A stretch of DNA of 64,000 nucleotides from Mimachlamys varia (taxonomy: Eukaryota; Mollusca; Bivalvia; Pectinida; Pectinidae), in the NCBI GenBank assembly GCA_947623455.1, contig OX392528.1, forward strand, positions 50,176,322 through 50,240,321, in the 5' to 3' direction. Each line of letters begins with the position of its first letter. Position 1 is the stretch's first letter. This document shows positions 48,932-59,195 of the stretch, piece after piece. The position numbers were made by a program, and so were the translations under genes. Under the pieces are notes generated by a model. That model ran no database searches. It was not told where the DNA came from and saw only the letters and a list, made by a program, of their open reading frames with translations.

Positions 48932-49262
48932 CGGTTGTTGTCAATAAAACAGTAGACACTGACTCATCTTGAACACCAGGTTTTATACCAATACATTTAG
49001 GTAACGTTGTAATAAGATGTCACTTGTTATTATTTTGTCCCATTAATAAATCAGTTGTTTATCGTTTATTTCGTCTTTTTGGGGGGATATTGGGTAAAGT
49101 TAAACAGACGTGCCGCCAAACACTTTCCCTTTTTAAACCTAATGTTGATGAAGAAGAAGACGCTTACTTTTCTGGAACACCTGGTCTTATTATCTTGTAC
49201 TTTTACAAGGGTCTTCATGTAATTATGATTATGATTGTGTTAACGCTTCGGTAATATATTTT
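48932..49262 (+). mobile_element. Two diverged RT-tail pieces
   Basis: 48932-48985 has GCGGTTGTTGTCAATAAAAC and CTTGAACACCAGGTTTTAT. 49141-49262 has GATGAAGAAGAAGACGC, CTGGAACACCTGGTCTTATT and a TTAACGCTTCGGTAA end. Either two insertions or one split by ~150 bp of unrelated DNA. The frame 49024-49254 is repeat-derived. Confidence 0.6.
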
Positions 49263-49314
49263 TACCTAATTAATCAGCCAATTTAAAACATCGAATCGTG
49301 TATTTGGTTTATTT

Positions 49315-49793
49315 TGTTTTATGTCCTATTAACAGCCAGTGTCATTTAAGGACGTGCCAGGTTTGAATTGAATGTGGAGTAAATATAATAATTCGAGGTT
49401 CTTATTTACCGCTTTACCACGCCATTAAAGGCCGTCTCAAAGCTGTTCTCAAATTACTATTCGTCGTTATAGGGCCTTAGCAACCAGCCAATATCGTTTT
49501 CAACTCCCTAGGGAGCATACAACTGGTGCTGCCATTTCGGCGCTCATAGCTAGCATTCTACAATTTCAACACAAGTGCCATGACCAGGACTGGAACACGC
49601 AACCCTTTGGTCACGAGCCCGGCGTCCTACCACTAGACCACCGTGCCTCTTAAAAGCCGGAGTACCCGGAGAAAAAACACCGACGACTTACGGTCAGTAC
49701 CTTCCCCACGTGGGTTTCGTACTCGCAACCTGGAGGTGGAGGACTAGTGGTAGAATGTCAGGACACATTAACCACTCGGCCACCACGGCCCTC
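49315..49793 (-). mobile_element. Nested SINEs
   Basis: On the minus strand the outer SINE opens GGCCGTGGTGGCCGAGTGG (A box) with GCGAGTACGAAACCC (B box) and reads TTTTTTCTCCGGGTACTCCG. It is then broken at about 49649 by an inner SINE (GAGGCACGGTGGTCTAGTGG, B box near GGGTTGCGTGTTCC) reaching to about 49370. The outer tail resumes with ACCTGGCACGTCCTTAAATG and TGGCTGTTAATAGGAC. The 55.6 kb SINE shows the same body and tail uninterrupted. Confidence 0.75.
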
Positions 49794-50560
49794 ACAAACT
49801 TTAATCTTTATACCTGGATCAGTTGATTAGAAGATCGGAGTATATTACATGCACGGTTCATATGACGTTATTCTACATAAAAGCCGGTAAATCGTTACTC
49901 ATTGTAAACTACTCTGTGATTTTATGATGACCTGGCGAGAGTCACGCGGTCATATTTTCACAGAGGCGACCTTGACCGCGTGTGGTTCCCCTGTAAGTCA
50001 CTTGCGAGGAAAAAAATTACGAGTTCATGTGGGGCCCAATAATAGACGATATACTTGCTCACACATCAGGATAAATCAACTGTGGGTCGACTCTGTGGTT
50101 CCCTACCCGCCAAGTGTTACATGCGCTGTGTATATAGTTATTGTTTTCCTGCAGAGGATAAACAATGCACTTGTTTTTAATAATAATGCCAACTGGAGGT
50201 AATTTCTCTTGCTCTTCTTGTGTATCAGCTGATTTTCTTTTCCTAATAGGTTCTATATGTTCAAGTGTATTTTGTCTGTCTGTCTATATGAACAGCATTA
50301 TTCATTAACGCAAACACAGTCATACCAATAATAAAGCAATAGTGAAGGTGAGTGGTAGACAATTGCCCTGTACTTTATCCAACTCATTCATACAAGTATG
50401 CACGTACATGCATATGCTTGCCAGGTGTTGGCACGTGTTTCCACGTACTACTGCGATGTAGTGACTTAAGGAATGTGTAAGTAAGTCTACATAAATATAC
50501 TATATATACAGTCCTGTTGTCACAAACTGTTTGTATACTTTTCCAAGATCGTGTTGACAT

Positions 50561-50812
50561 ATGACAAGACTTGAGCTTGTAGTATCCATGGCATCATATC
50601 AAAGCCTGATGAATTGTTCAGAATCAAATAACTGGCGACAGCGGCTACATAACCCCTATCCATTACATGGAGGCTTCTCTGTTGATAACTCGAAAGGTTT
50701 ACACTCTCGCTTGTTTGAGAAAGATAACGACTTACCAAACAAACACGAGAGAAGCGATGGCAGGAAATCTGCCAGGCTAAACAATCACGTTGATATGGAT
50801 CGGTGTTCATGA
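50561..50812 (+). CDS. Possible ORF, strand uncertain
   Basis: An 83-residue plus-strand frame includes MASYQSLMNCSESNNWRQRL, then HNPYPLHGGFSVDNSKG, ending DMDRCS. A TATA-like TACTATATATACAG lies about 55 bp above the first ATG, and the segment is richer in GC than its surroundings. The opposite strand (50520-50810) also has an intact 96-residue ATG frame ending EKYTNSL. Both read naturally, so the coding strand is undecided. No family is recognised. Confidence 0.22.
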   Translation: MTRLELVVSMASYQSLMNCSESNNWRQRLHNPYPLHGGFSVDNSKGLHSRLFEKDNDLPNKHERSDGRKSARLNNHVDMDRCS

Positions 50813-51226
50813 CAAAAAGAAATCTGCTGATAATTGATAAATTAGAAAATTGAGGAGTGTTGGTAAATATTTAAATCAATAATTAGTCTGACGTTGTTTT
50901 TGCGGGGCAGCGTGATTCATAGGATGGGTTTTCCGACATATGCTCAATGTTTATTGAAATGATCAACAAATGTAGAGAAGGCGTTGTTATTAATTTGTTT
51001 GGCAATGAGTTTGCTTGGTAAATACCAAAGTCGAGATATATTCTGATTCGTTTATGTGAGTGGGAGACTGTTACTATGGTTGAAAGTTATACAAATATAA
51101 AAATATTTTTAGGTCATTCACCAATTCGTTATTCGTTAATGATTTGCAGTAAAATAATTTAAATTCCATATAAGACTAGCCCTGTCTGTATATAGACATA
51201 TCCATTTAGAGATTTCATATACATAC

Positions 51227-51605
51227 AAAGATGACGTAACACACACACATGTGATGCACCTTTTAAAGATGACGTAACACACACATGTGCTGCACCTTTT
51301 AAAGATGACGTAACATACACATGTACTGCACCTTTTAAATTTAGTAATAGATACAGTGTGCCGGAAAAATGAATAAGACTGCATCATACAGCTGTTTCGT
51401 CCTCATAGGACTCCTCAGTGATGCTAGGGGCAAAAAGGTGGGAATCCAAAATGTCTAAACTAATGTAGAAGCAGAATGGTCAGGTGCGTAAAACCCCTTT
51501 AATTTGTGAATTTAGAAGTAAAATGAAACTAATTCTGTATTACGAAAATGTGTATGTTATGTACCGTGCCACTACTTAAATGAGATTAACTGTGGCTATG
51601 GAGGT
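51227..51605 (-). mobile_element. Hammerhead repeat, long copy 2, with tripled end
   Basis: It has the same layout as 10923-11230 but the terminal unit (GATGACGTAACACACACATG then a GCTGCACCTTTT block) is present three times in tandem at 51227-51264, 51265-51300 and 51301-51336. The ~185 bp upstream part (51425-51605) is kept. The minus-strand frame 51136-51387, with a repeated CVCYVIFKRC, is a by-product of the tripling. Confidence 0.85.
51381..51424 (-). ncRNA. Type I hammerhead ribozyme, intact core
   Basis: On the minus strand: stem I GCATCA, core CTGAGGA (the free N7 is G), stem II GTCCT-ATG-AGGAC, core GAAA, mini stem III in CAGCTGTA, stem I TGATGC. All invariant bases are present. The stem II loop differs from the 19.6 kb copy (ATG instead of AGG), as expected for an unconstrained loop. 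Confidence 0.92.
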
Positions 51606-51810
51606 TCAAATTAATTGTACATGTTTAGTATGCTAGACGTACAAAGACATTAACAATGATGTACTCAACTGTCGAGGTCAATATATAACTCGAGAGACTT
51701 TCGTGTTCCAATGTGGAGGTCCAAATTAATTGTACATGTTTAGCATAATAGACGTACACAGATATTTACAATGATGTACTCAACTGTTGAGGTTAATATA
51801 TAACTCCAGT
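51601..51810. repeat. Tandem duplication, 115 bp period
   Basis: GAGGTTCAAATTAATTGTAC begins at 51601 and recurs as GAGGTCCAAATTAATTGTAC at 51716. Both copies run through ACAATGATGTACTCAACTG to ATATATAACTC. It abuts the hammerhead repeat ending at 51605. Confidence 0.85.
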
Positions 51811-51829
51811 TCCAATATTCCTTTTTACT

Positions 51830-53600
51830 ATTCGACAATTTTGGATGGCAATGTTCAGAAGTTGTAATATTACGAAGGTGAATATAAAATCATGTAAAAA
51901 TACTATTTCATAATGTCCATTGTTTAAGGCTAAATCTATTTTTGGCGTTTTTGTCGTAGTTTATATGTTATGTTGTACATAAATACATAAAATGTTTGCG
52001 CTAATGAATGATATGCTTTCTTAATTCATACCGCATGATTCTGTTGGTACCTCTTTTCATCTGTTTGGTTAAATCTCGCTAAAACGCTTAAATTTAAGTA
52101 CGCTGAAATTATCCCGCTTGCAGTAAGTCACGACAATCGTAACACCGAATATTGTTTCTCTGTGTATAATAATAATTTTACAATCTGAAAACTCGTAAAG
52201 AACCAAGTGGATTAGTTTTCGTTATGCCCCAATATCCATATAAATGATGTTCATATTTTTATAATTAGGAATGATATGCATTAATGGGTTTCTGTCGCCT
52301 TTGATACATGTTTACACTGCATGATCCCTGGTATGTAAGCAAAAACTAATGATTTCTGTATAAAGAAGACTGATATGCTTCATAGCGTTGTGCACTTTAA
52401 CGATACATTTGTCAGGGAAGACGAGCTTCCTCAAAGTTTTAAGGCGGAAACCAAGTAACGTGCTCAATTGCTAAAGTACACATGGAATTACGAAGACAGA
52501 ACTTCTTCTGCTGACAAATCGATGAAACAGGAACAGCAGTTATTTGGTTTTAATCAACTAAACTATCAAATCGCTGATACAAACGGTGAAAAGGAGTTTT
52601 TTGTGACGCAGTCACGTTCCAAACACAAAGGTTAACAAGTACCGTTCTGAAGTATGATCGTGTACGATTCCAGACATCCTCGTACAAGTACGAGATGATG
52701 GACAATCACCTGAAGAGTACAACGTTTTAAATATCTTTGTAGTGTTTCAGCCAAAGATGATTGCATCATTTTAATAAGAGGATGTCATGAGATTTGAGTA
52801 CCGAAATTAGTTTTAATCATCGACGAAAGGTCACGAAGTATAATTGTGATCACAATATCAAAATTATTAGTTTTTGTGTACAGTAAGAACGGTATTGGTC
52901 GTATATAGCAGTTGTTTGCTCAAACTCAGGTTACGCAATAGATTGCACTCGTGCCTTTTCCCCCACGAACGCCATTGTTCTATTCCGCAATTAGGCATTG
53001 ACGGGTATTGAGTCAACTGTAGGACCACGTTGTTTGTCAAAGTATACCGGACATATCAGAGTGATTGATATGTTAATATACTTTTATCATCACAATTGTT
53101 TTGAAGGGAATATATGCGTCTACAGGTCTTATGTCCTCAGTTATAACATCAAATTAAACACTACAATTAGTCAAAACGTTTTGTCGATCCAAAAGTACAT
53201 TACATTTGAATCATTTTCGAATGCCCTACATGTCTGTCCTTTCTGTTTTAATCGAACAGATAAGACATTTGTACAAAGGACATGGTCATATATGATTAAT
53301 AAATCCTATTATCTCAAAGTTTAAAACAGTAAAATCATGACAGATACCATCCTTGATACTCATAGGTATAAGTACATTTCCGCTTTATGTGCCCCTGGAC
53401 TTATATTGTAATACGTTTAGCAGAATTAAAGGCACAGAGTTTGATACCTTGTTCCTAAAACAGGAAGAACTTTCGATGTACATCAAAACAGCTCGCGGTT
53501 CACGAAACAGGGTTTGCGCTCCTGTATAATCTTCAAGGGACATGGATCAGCCGTACCATTGGTCTGAGACCAATCAAACTCATAATCCTGCATTTGTGCT
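51830..53600. other. Gene-free stretch
   Basis: The 108-codon frame at 52998-53324 has no motif or splice support. No shared repeat was noticed. Confidence 0.4.
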
Positions 53601-53727
53601 TCAAATTGCTATCGAAACGTCAAATAAAACATATTTTGGTTGTGTAAAATAATCTTTACATAAAAGATTACACATAAGCAAAGAAATGACATTTGGAAAG
53701 AAAGAACATTTCCTATCCCCTCTCTTT

Positions 53728-53773
53728 GTGCGGGTGTCTGTGTACGTATGTGTGTGTATGTGTGTGTGTGTAG
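53728..53773. repeat. GT microsatellite
   Basis: An interrupted GT/TGTA run (TGTGTGTGTATGTGTGTGTG). Confidence 0.9.
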
Positions 53774-53817
53774 GATTTTTCGTTTATGATGTTTTGTCCT
53801 CTCAACAGTCTGGGTCA

Positions 53818-54168
53818 TACATAAACAATTGGCAAACAATAAAAGGCTGAATCAACGAGCAACTTAATTTGACAAATAGCTCCAATGGTGTTTGAGATAT
53901 GCGTGTTACTGGGGAAACATGAGTGCTCCTGCACCCACATCGGCGATCCTCTAAAGCCCACGGGTGTATTTGTCAAGCAGTAAGCAGTGATCGGTGTGGG
54001 CTGGACTTGTACTGTATACTCAATAAAATTAAGTTTATGTATCGATTTATTTGTGAACATTATGAATCCCACTACCGGTATATATTCATTAGACAGAGGA
54101 CAGTTAACAACACAAGCATAAAGGAAGTTGTGTGGGTGTTGAATGGCGTTAATTACAGCATGATGCAC
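53818..54168 (-). CDS. Open segment, possible exon, unknown
   Basis: A 117-codon open minus-strand stretch without an ATG at its head has natural composition, including CPLSNEYIPVVGFIMFTNKS and CLTNTPVGFRGSPMWVQEHS. It could be an exon, but no acceptor or donor of quality was found and an overlapping plus-strand frame (53923-54171) exists. Confidence 0.13.
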
Positions 54169-54772
54169 TGATCTTTGTTACGCTGACCTCACAACGAATT
54201 AATCACGAGGATAAAAGAAGACATTAAAGTCTACCTAAGAAAGTTTAAAGGAGAGAAAATGATCGGTCTCTGCACGAACCAAGGTTAGATTGCCACAGAA
54301 ATGAAATACAACCACTCGTTACAAACAGAATCTTGTTTCAGCTTGACTAAACTTCAATTGTCTAAGAATTAAGCGTGTTTCTTTTTTTGTTTTTTGTTTG
54401 CCCATGCCATAGAAAAAAGATTGTGTTGCCGTTATAATAGTAATCATATCTTAAAGATATTAATATCACATATAGAAAAAAGGATAGAATTTGTTAAAAG
54501 CTTCTTATTTCCATATTTATTCAATCATCCGTATTTTGTATGTTGCTCTCATTTGATTATATCTCAATACATACATCGTGTACTGGAACCAAAACGGTAC
54601 AACAATATGACATTAACACGAATAGGCTTTGATGTGGTTAGCTAAGGCGATCTTGTCGATCATGCTTAGTTTGAAGATGATACATACTGAATATAATCAT
54701 ATTGAACGAATGATCTAATGCATGAATGACAAATACTGGACGAAATATTTTCCATCAAACTGTTGACATTGA

Positions 54773-55180
54773 CCGAAGCGTCAACAAAACCATAATCCGA
54801 ATTCTAAATTGATTAAACTAGTAGCAAAATATGAACAAAGGAAAGATTAACATGGCGTACCTTGTAACAGTACAAAAGACCAGGACCTGTATTCATGAAA
54901 CCGTTTTCGTGCTCAAGCATGGATACTGTGCTCAAACCTGCTTTCTTGAAACTCACTTAAATCATGTCAAATATCAAAAAGTCAATTGTAAGTACTGAAA
55001 TTAGTGGATCACTGTCACTCAAACTTTGACAAAATAAGAGTTTGTAAATGAACTGTAGACGAATTAAGAAATTAGGCTTGAGCACAAAATCCATGCTTAG
55101 GCATGAGAATGGTTTCATGAATACGAGCCAAGGTGTTCCGGAAGAGAAAGCATCTTTGGCTTCATCGATGACACCCACTA
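54773..55180 (-). mobile_element. RT-tail fragment carrying a foldback insertion
   Basis: Minus-strand copy: GTGTCATCGATGAAGCC and TCTCTTCCGGAACACC run up to the insertion, then CCTGGTCTTTTGTACTG to GGATTATGGTTTTGTTGACG. The insertion point is the same as at 7.5 and 21.1 kb. Confidence 0.85.
54885..55128. mobile_element. Foldback MITE inside RT-tail copy
   Basis: The ends ACCTGTATTCATGAAACCG and the inverted GGTTTCATGAATACGAGC are flanked by CCAGG (54880-54884) and CAAGG (55129-55133). The interior is more diverged than in the other two. Confidence 0.75.
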
Positions 55181-55606
55181 TTTCTTAGCATTATTATATA
55201 CCGAAAATTCGTCTTGGACAAGTGCAATACTAATGAACAAATATGCGCGAAATACGCTTTTAATTTTAAATAAATTTTATTAAATATATTTTAGAAATTA
55301 TTAATATCATCCTAAAGCTACAAACATCTGACAACATATATATAGACTGACCTAATGACAAAAGTAGGCTGACAAAAACACATTTTAGGCTTTTGTGAAG
55401 AAAAAATCAACCTTGGTCAGCGTCATACTTTTGGCATCATTACAATCAAAGAGTCATCATACCATGCGTTTTGGTGGATAATCTTGTGTAATATGAAACA
55501 TGGAGAGGAATATAAATTTACAATGTTTACTGAACATGTGGTCAAACTTAATTTTGAGCTGAAAACGTTATTAAACTTTGATGATAGCTCTTGGAATCCT
55601 TTACAA

Positions 55607-55815
55607 TGTAGTAGCCGAGTGGTCAAGGTGTCCGGACATTAGATATCATCCACTGGATTGCGATTTCGAAACCCACGTGGGGTAGTTGCAAGTAACTTAC
55701 TGTAGGTCGGTGGTTTTTCTCCGTGTAATCCCGCTTCCACCTACTTCCAAAACCTGGCACGTCTTTAAAAGACCTTGGCTGTTACTATGACCTTAAAGCA
55801 AAATAAACAAAACAA
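55607..55815 (+). mobile_element. tRNA-derived SINE, full layout
   Basis: A box in GTAGCCGAGTGGTCAAGG, B box in GATTTCGAAACCC, body GGTGGTTTTTCTCCGTGTAA, and tail ACCTGGCACGTCTTTAAAAG, then TGGCTGTTACTATGACC, ending in AAACAAAACAAA. It is the uninterrupted counterpart of the outer SINE at 49.3-49.8 kb. Confidence 0.8.
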
Positions 55816-56302
55816 ATTTTACAATATGGACTGCAAAATTCGAATTCCTAAGTGTTGAGGGAAAAAACGAAACACAGACAAGAAAGAAAATGTTGAAATT
55901 ACGTTGTTCCTTCAACAATCCTGAATTCAACGATTGTTCTACCGTTCATGATACGGCAATACTGTTAATGTTTCGCGATAAAGTGAGATTAAACTTTTTA
56001 TGACCCACAAAACGGCCCTTCAGCAGCAACCTAAGTCATTCGTTTATGCCCTGTTCATAGAGATAACACGAGAGGCGTGGGCAGTAGCACGGGTCATACG
56101 GGGTTTGATGATAGTCGTAAAGTTATCCATACAGCGAGACGGAAAATTGGCGAATAATTGGACTGTCGTTCGAGATGCATTTTGAAGACCACCATGGGTT
56201 ATATTTACATTTCCAATCATATACATCAGGTGAAACATTTTTTTACCACTAGCACTTATCGTTTGTTTGTTATCAATTTTAAGCGCCTATTAAATTCGAT
56301 TT

Positions 56303-56437
56303 TCGTCGATGCAGCAGAAGACGCTTACTCTTCCAAAACACCTAGTCGTATTCTATTGTATTTTTGTTCATATTTTGCCCCTGGTTTAATAGATTTTGAG
56401 TTAGGATTATGGTTTTGTTGACGGTATTCTCTGAGTT
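56303..56437 (+). mobile_element. RT-tail retroelement fragment
   Basis: It contains TCGTCGATGCAGCAGAAGAC, AAAACACCTAGTCGTATTC and the end block GAGTTAGGATTATGG then TTTTGTTGACGG. A ~25 bp piece around the CTTTTACGAGAGTCTCC phrase is missing. Confidence 0.75.
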
Positions 56438-57271
56438 TTAAAATAATAATAATTAATAATAAAACAAATCAAAATAGTTTTGTATTAGGTAATCACCAGT
56501 ATTAAGATATCGGGTAGGTAAGAAGTGGGCTACATTAGTAAGAACATTACATTACCAAAAGACGAAACACGGAACTGTCAACCGGACATCGTTCGGTGGA
56601 CTCGCGATAATCCGGACGCTGATAGGAATATCAGAATCCGGAAGGAGGGATATGTACGGGAACGGATTTATGCAGAAAAAAATACGAAACTATTTTTCAA
56701 ATATGCATTCAATGATCATGCAGAGGTGCAAATTGCCACATTCATGCCCATGTATTTTGTTTTGGTTATATGTTGTTTACAACTTCCCTTTGCAAAATAA
56801 GAAAAAAATACGCCTCCTCTGGACAATTGTTTGCAAAACACAACATGCCAGAAATTATCCACAATTTGGTAATTGGAGTACACAAACATTTCCACAGTAA
56901 CTAGAGAACTCTGAAGCCGTTATGATAATTTGACCGATACTTGGATAAGTATATCAGAAAGCCATACGTCACACCTAACTTACCACAGGTAATGCGGGGT
57001 ATTTTGTTTACCTACAGCTTTAATGCAGGTGACGGTGAAAGTTGTTTTGACAAATAAATGTTTGTTTACGTGTAAATCAGGAGCTGGACTACAAAACAAA
57101 AAAAAAAAAAAAAAAACATTTGATAGTTTAAAAGTGTATCGGCTAATTTTGTGTAAGTCTTAATTCATTAAGGACGATAAGAGACCATTCAGATTCGCAC
57201 ATCATGTTAATCCACCGGTTAAATAAGTGCTTTGTTAGGTCGACTTAAGTGGGATCTGCAGAATCGGAATA

Positions 57272-57715
57272 CAGTGGACTCCACTTAATATCACCCATGT
57301 TAATATCACATTCCTCTTTATATCATGTTTTTCCCAAGCACCGTTTTTCTCTATATATAATGGAATTTTATTTGGTTAATATCATGCATTTAGAGGTGAA
57401 TTCCTCTCAATATCATGTTATTTTAACCAATCACATAAAATATCCAGAAAATGATGTCATTTCCATTGATGTATACAATTTGTACAAAATGTTGCATAGG
57501 AAATAAAAAATAACCCCAAGAAATTATTTTTAATTGAAATAATGTTATATATATATTGAAACATCTTCATATGTACATTGAATAGCTTACTTTTAGTTAT
57601 GGAGATTGGAAATGCACTAGATTTAGTGGAAAATATATTTCTCTTAATGTCAGATTCCTGTTAATATCATGTCTTTGTCTGCCAAATACAACATGATATA
57701 AAGAGGAGTGCACTG
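57272..57715. mobile_element. pogo/Tigger-like non-autonomous element, 444 bp
   Basis: It starts CAGTGGACTCCACTTAATATC after TA and ends GATATAAAGAGGAGTGCACTG before TA, giving ~25 bp imperfect inverted ends with a TA duplication. Ends beginning CAGTG with repeated 'TTAATATCA' phrases fit pogo/Tigger members of the Tc1-mariner superfamily. The frame 57249-57506 inside it is not a transposase. Confidence 0.7.
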
Positions 57716-58423
57716 TATTTTTTTTCTGTTTGAACTGTTTCTTCTGTCACCATTGCACCACTGGGGACACGTACCCAATGCCTCTGCCTACTCCTTCTTT
57801 TTCATCGATGTTTCCCTTGGCACCTGTTTACTTATGACCTTTACGGATGCAAGGACGTAAAACTCTAAACAAACAAAACAAACCCAGCAGATTCTGTGTG
57901 TCGATCACAAGTCAATACCGTGCTATCTTCTGTAAATCAAGGTAGCCGGGGCTATCGGACCAGCACGGCGGGAGTAGGACGTGGGAGGACGGAAATACCA
58001 TAAACCCAGCATGACACCACTCGCTCTAAATATCAAAGCTGACTGATGACATTTCAATGTCGATTTCCGCAGCAACCCAAGTACCATCTCAAACAAATTA
58101 GATAATCGGCCAATGAAACTTGTGACTGTGTATTGTGTTATGTATATAACGTATGTATACTAAACAAACTCGTATTGACGTATCGAATGTATTGTGTTGA
58201 CTATTACTTAATGATTTTTGTCATCGAAATATGACACCTACTTAATGCTTTGTCACGGATGACGTGCCAACAGATATTTGCCAATGCAAACACGAACTGA
58301 TATTTCCACATAGTTTGCAATCACATGACACATTTAATTTACTGATGCGAGGTTTATGTGGGTGTGTGATGCCAACTAGTTCCAGAGCTTTCCTTCAATG
58401 AAATTATTGACCTCTGTTAAAAG

Positions 58424-59195
58424 CCATATATACGTAACTTTCGGCAAAACTTGAAGCGGAAATTAAGCCTAATAGCTTATTATATTTATAGATTTAGTTA
58501 AGACTAGCTGATATCAGCAATATTCAAGATGAATTCTTACGCGGTTACCGGTACAGCAGTAGTTGAAACTCGGTATTTGTAAACACGCGTCCATTTTGAA
58601 AGGTCTTCTACCTTCGGTTTGTTGTTGAAGTGGGCCACACCTGAATTATTTTCAGTTTTTGGATTTTTCTGTCAAAGGTTTCTTGTTACTTACCACTCAA
58701 GTTTACTTCGATTTAGGCTTATTTTTGCATGGTTATTAAAGGCCCAATATACGTAACTTCAGGAAATTTTTCGTGATTCTGGAAAATTCTGAAAAAATAT
58801 CAAGCTGATAAAACTGCAATAATAAGCCTAAAACGAAGCAAACCTGAGCGGTAACTTACAAGAAACTCTTGACAGAAAATTCCAAAAAATTCAAAATGAT
58901 TCAGGTGGGGCCCACTTCAACAACAAACCGAAGTTAGAAGACGGTTCAAAATGGACGCGTGTTTACAAATACCGAGTTTTAACTGCTTCTGTACCGGTAA
59001 TCGCGGAAGAGTTCATCTTGAATATTGCTGATGTCATTTAATCTTAACTAAATCTAGAAATATAACTAGTTATTAGGCTTGATTTTCGCTTCAGGTTTTA
59101 CCGAATGGTACGTATATTTGGCCTTTAACTGGATTTTTTGTAAGAATTTTGTTAGAATCACGAAAAAATTCCTGAAGTTACGTATATTGGGCCTT
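58424..59195. mobile_element. TTAA MITE split by an inverted relative
   Basis: The outer copy lies in inverted orientation: it starts AAGCCATATATACGTAACTT after TTAA at 58420-58423, runs to TTTTTGCATGGTTA at about 58738, resumes at about 59128 with CTGGATTTTTTG and ends GTTACGTATATTGGGCCT before TTAA. The gap is filled by the inner copy described next. Confidence 0.85.
58741..59123. mobile_element. Inner TTAA MITE, ~383 bp
   Basis: It begins AGGCCCAATATACGTAACTT after TTAA and ends CGTATATTTGGCCT before TTAA, immediately followed by the rest of the outer copy. The TTAA on both sides is the duplicated target inside the outer element. It shares blocks such as GGTGGGGCCCACTTCAAC with the 42.6 kb copy. 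Confidence 0.85.

Noticed and set aside
57091..57118. Long A run as a retrocopy tail
   Set aside because: No gene-like or SINE-like sequence precedes it; a plain homopolymer.
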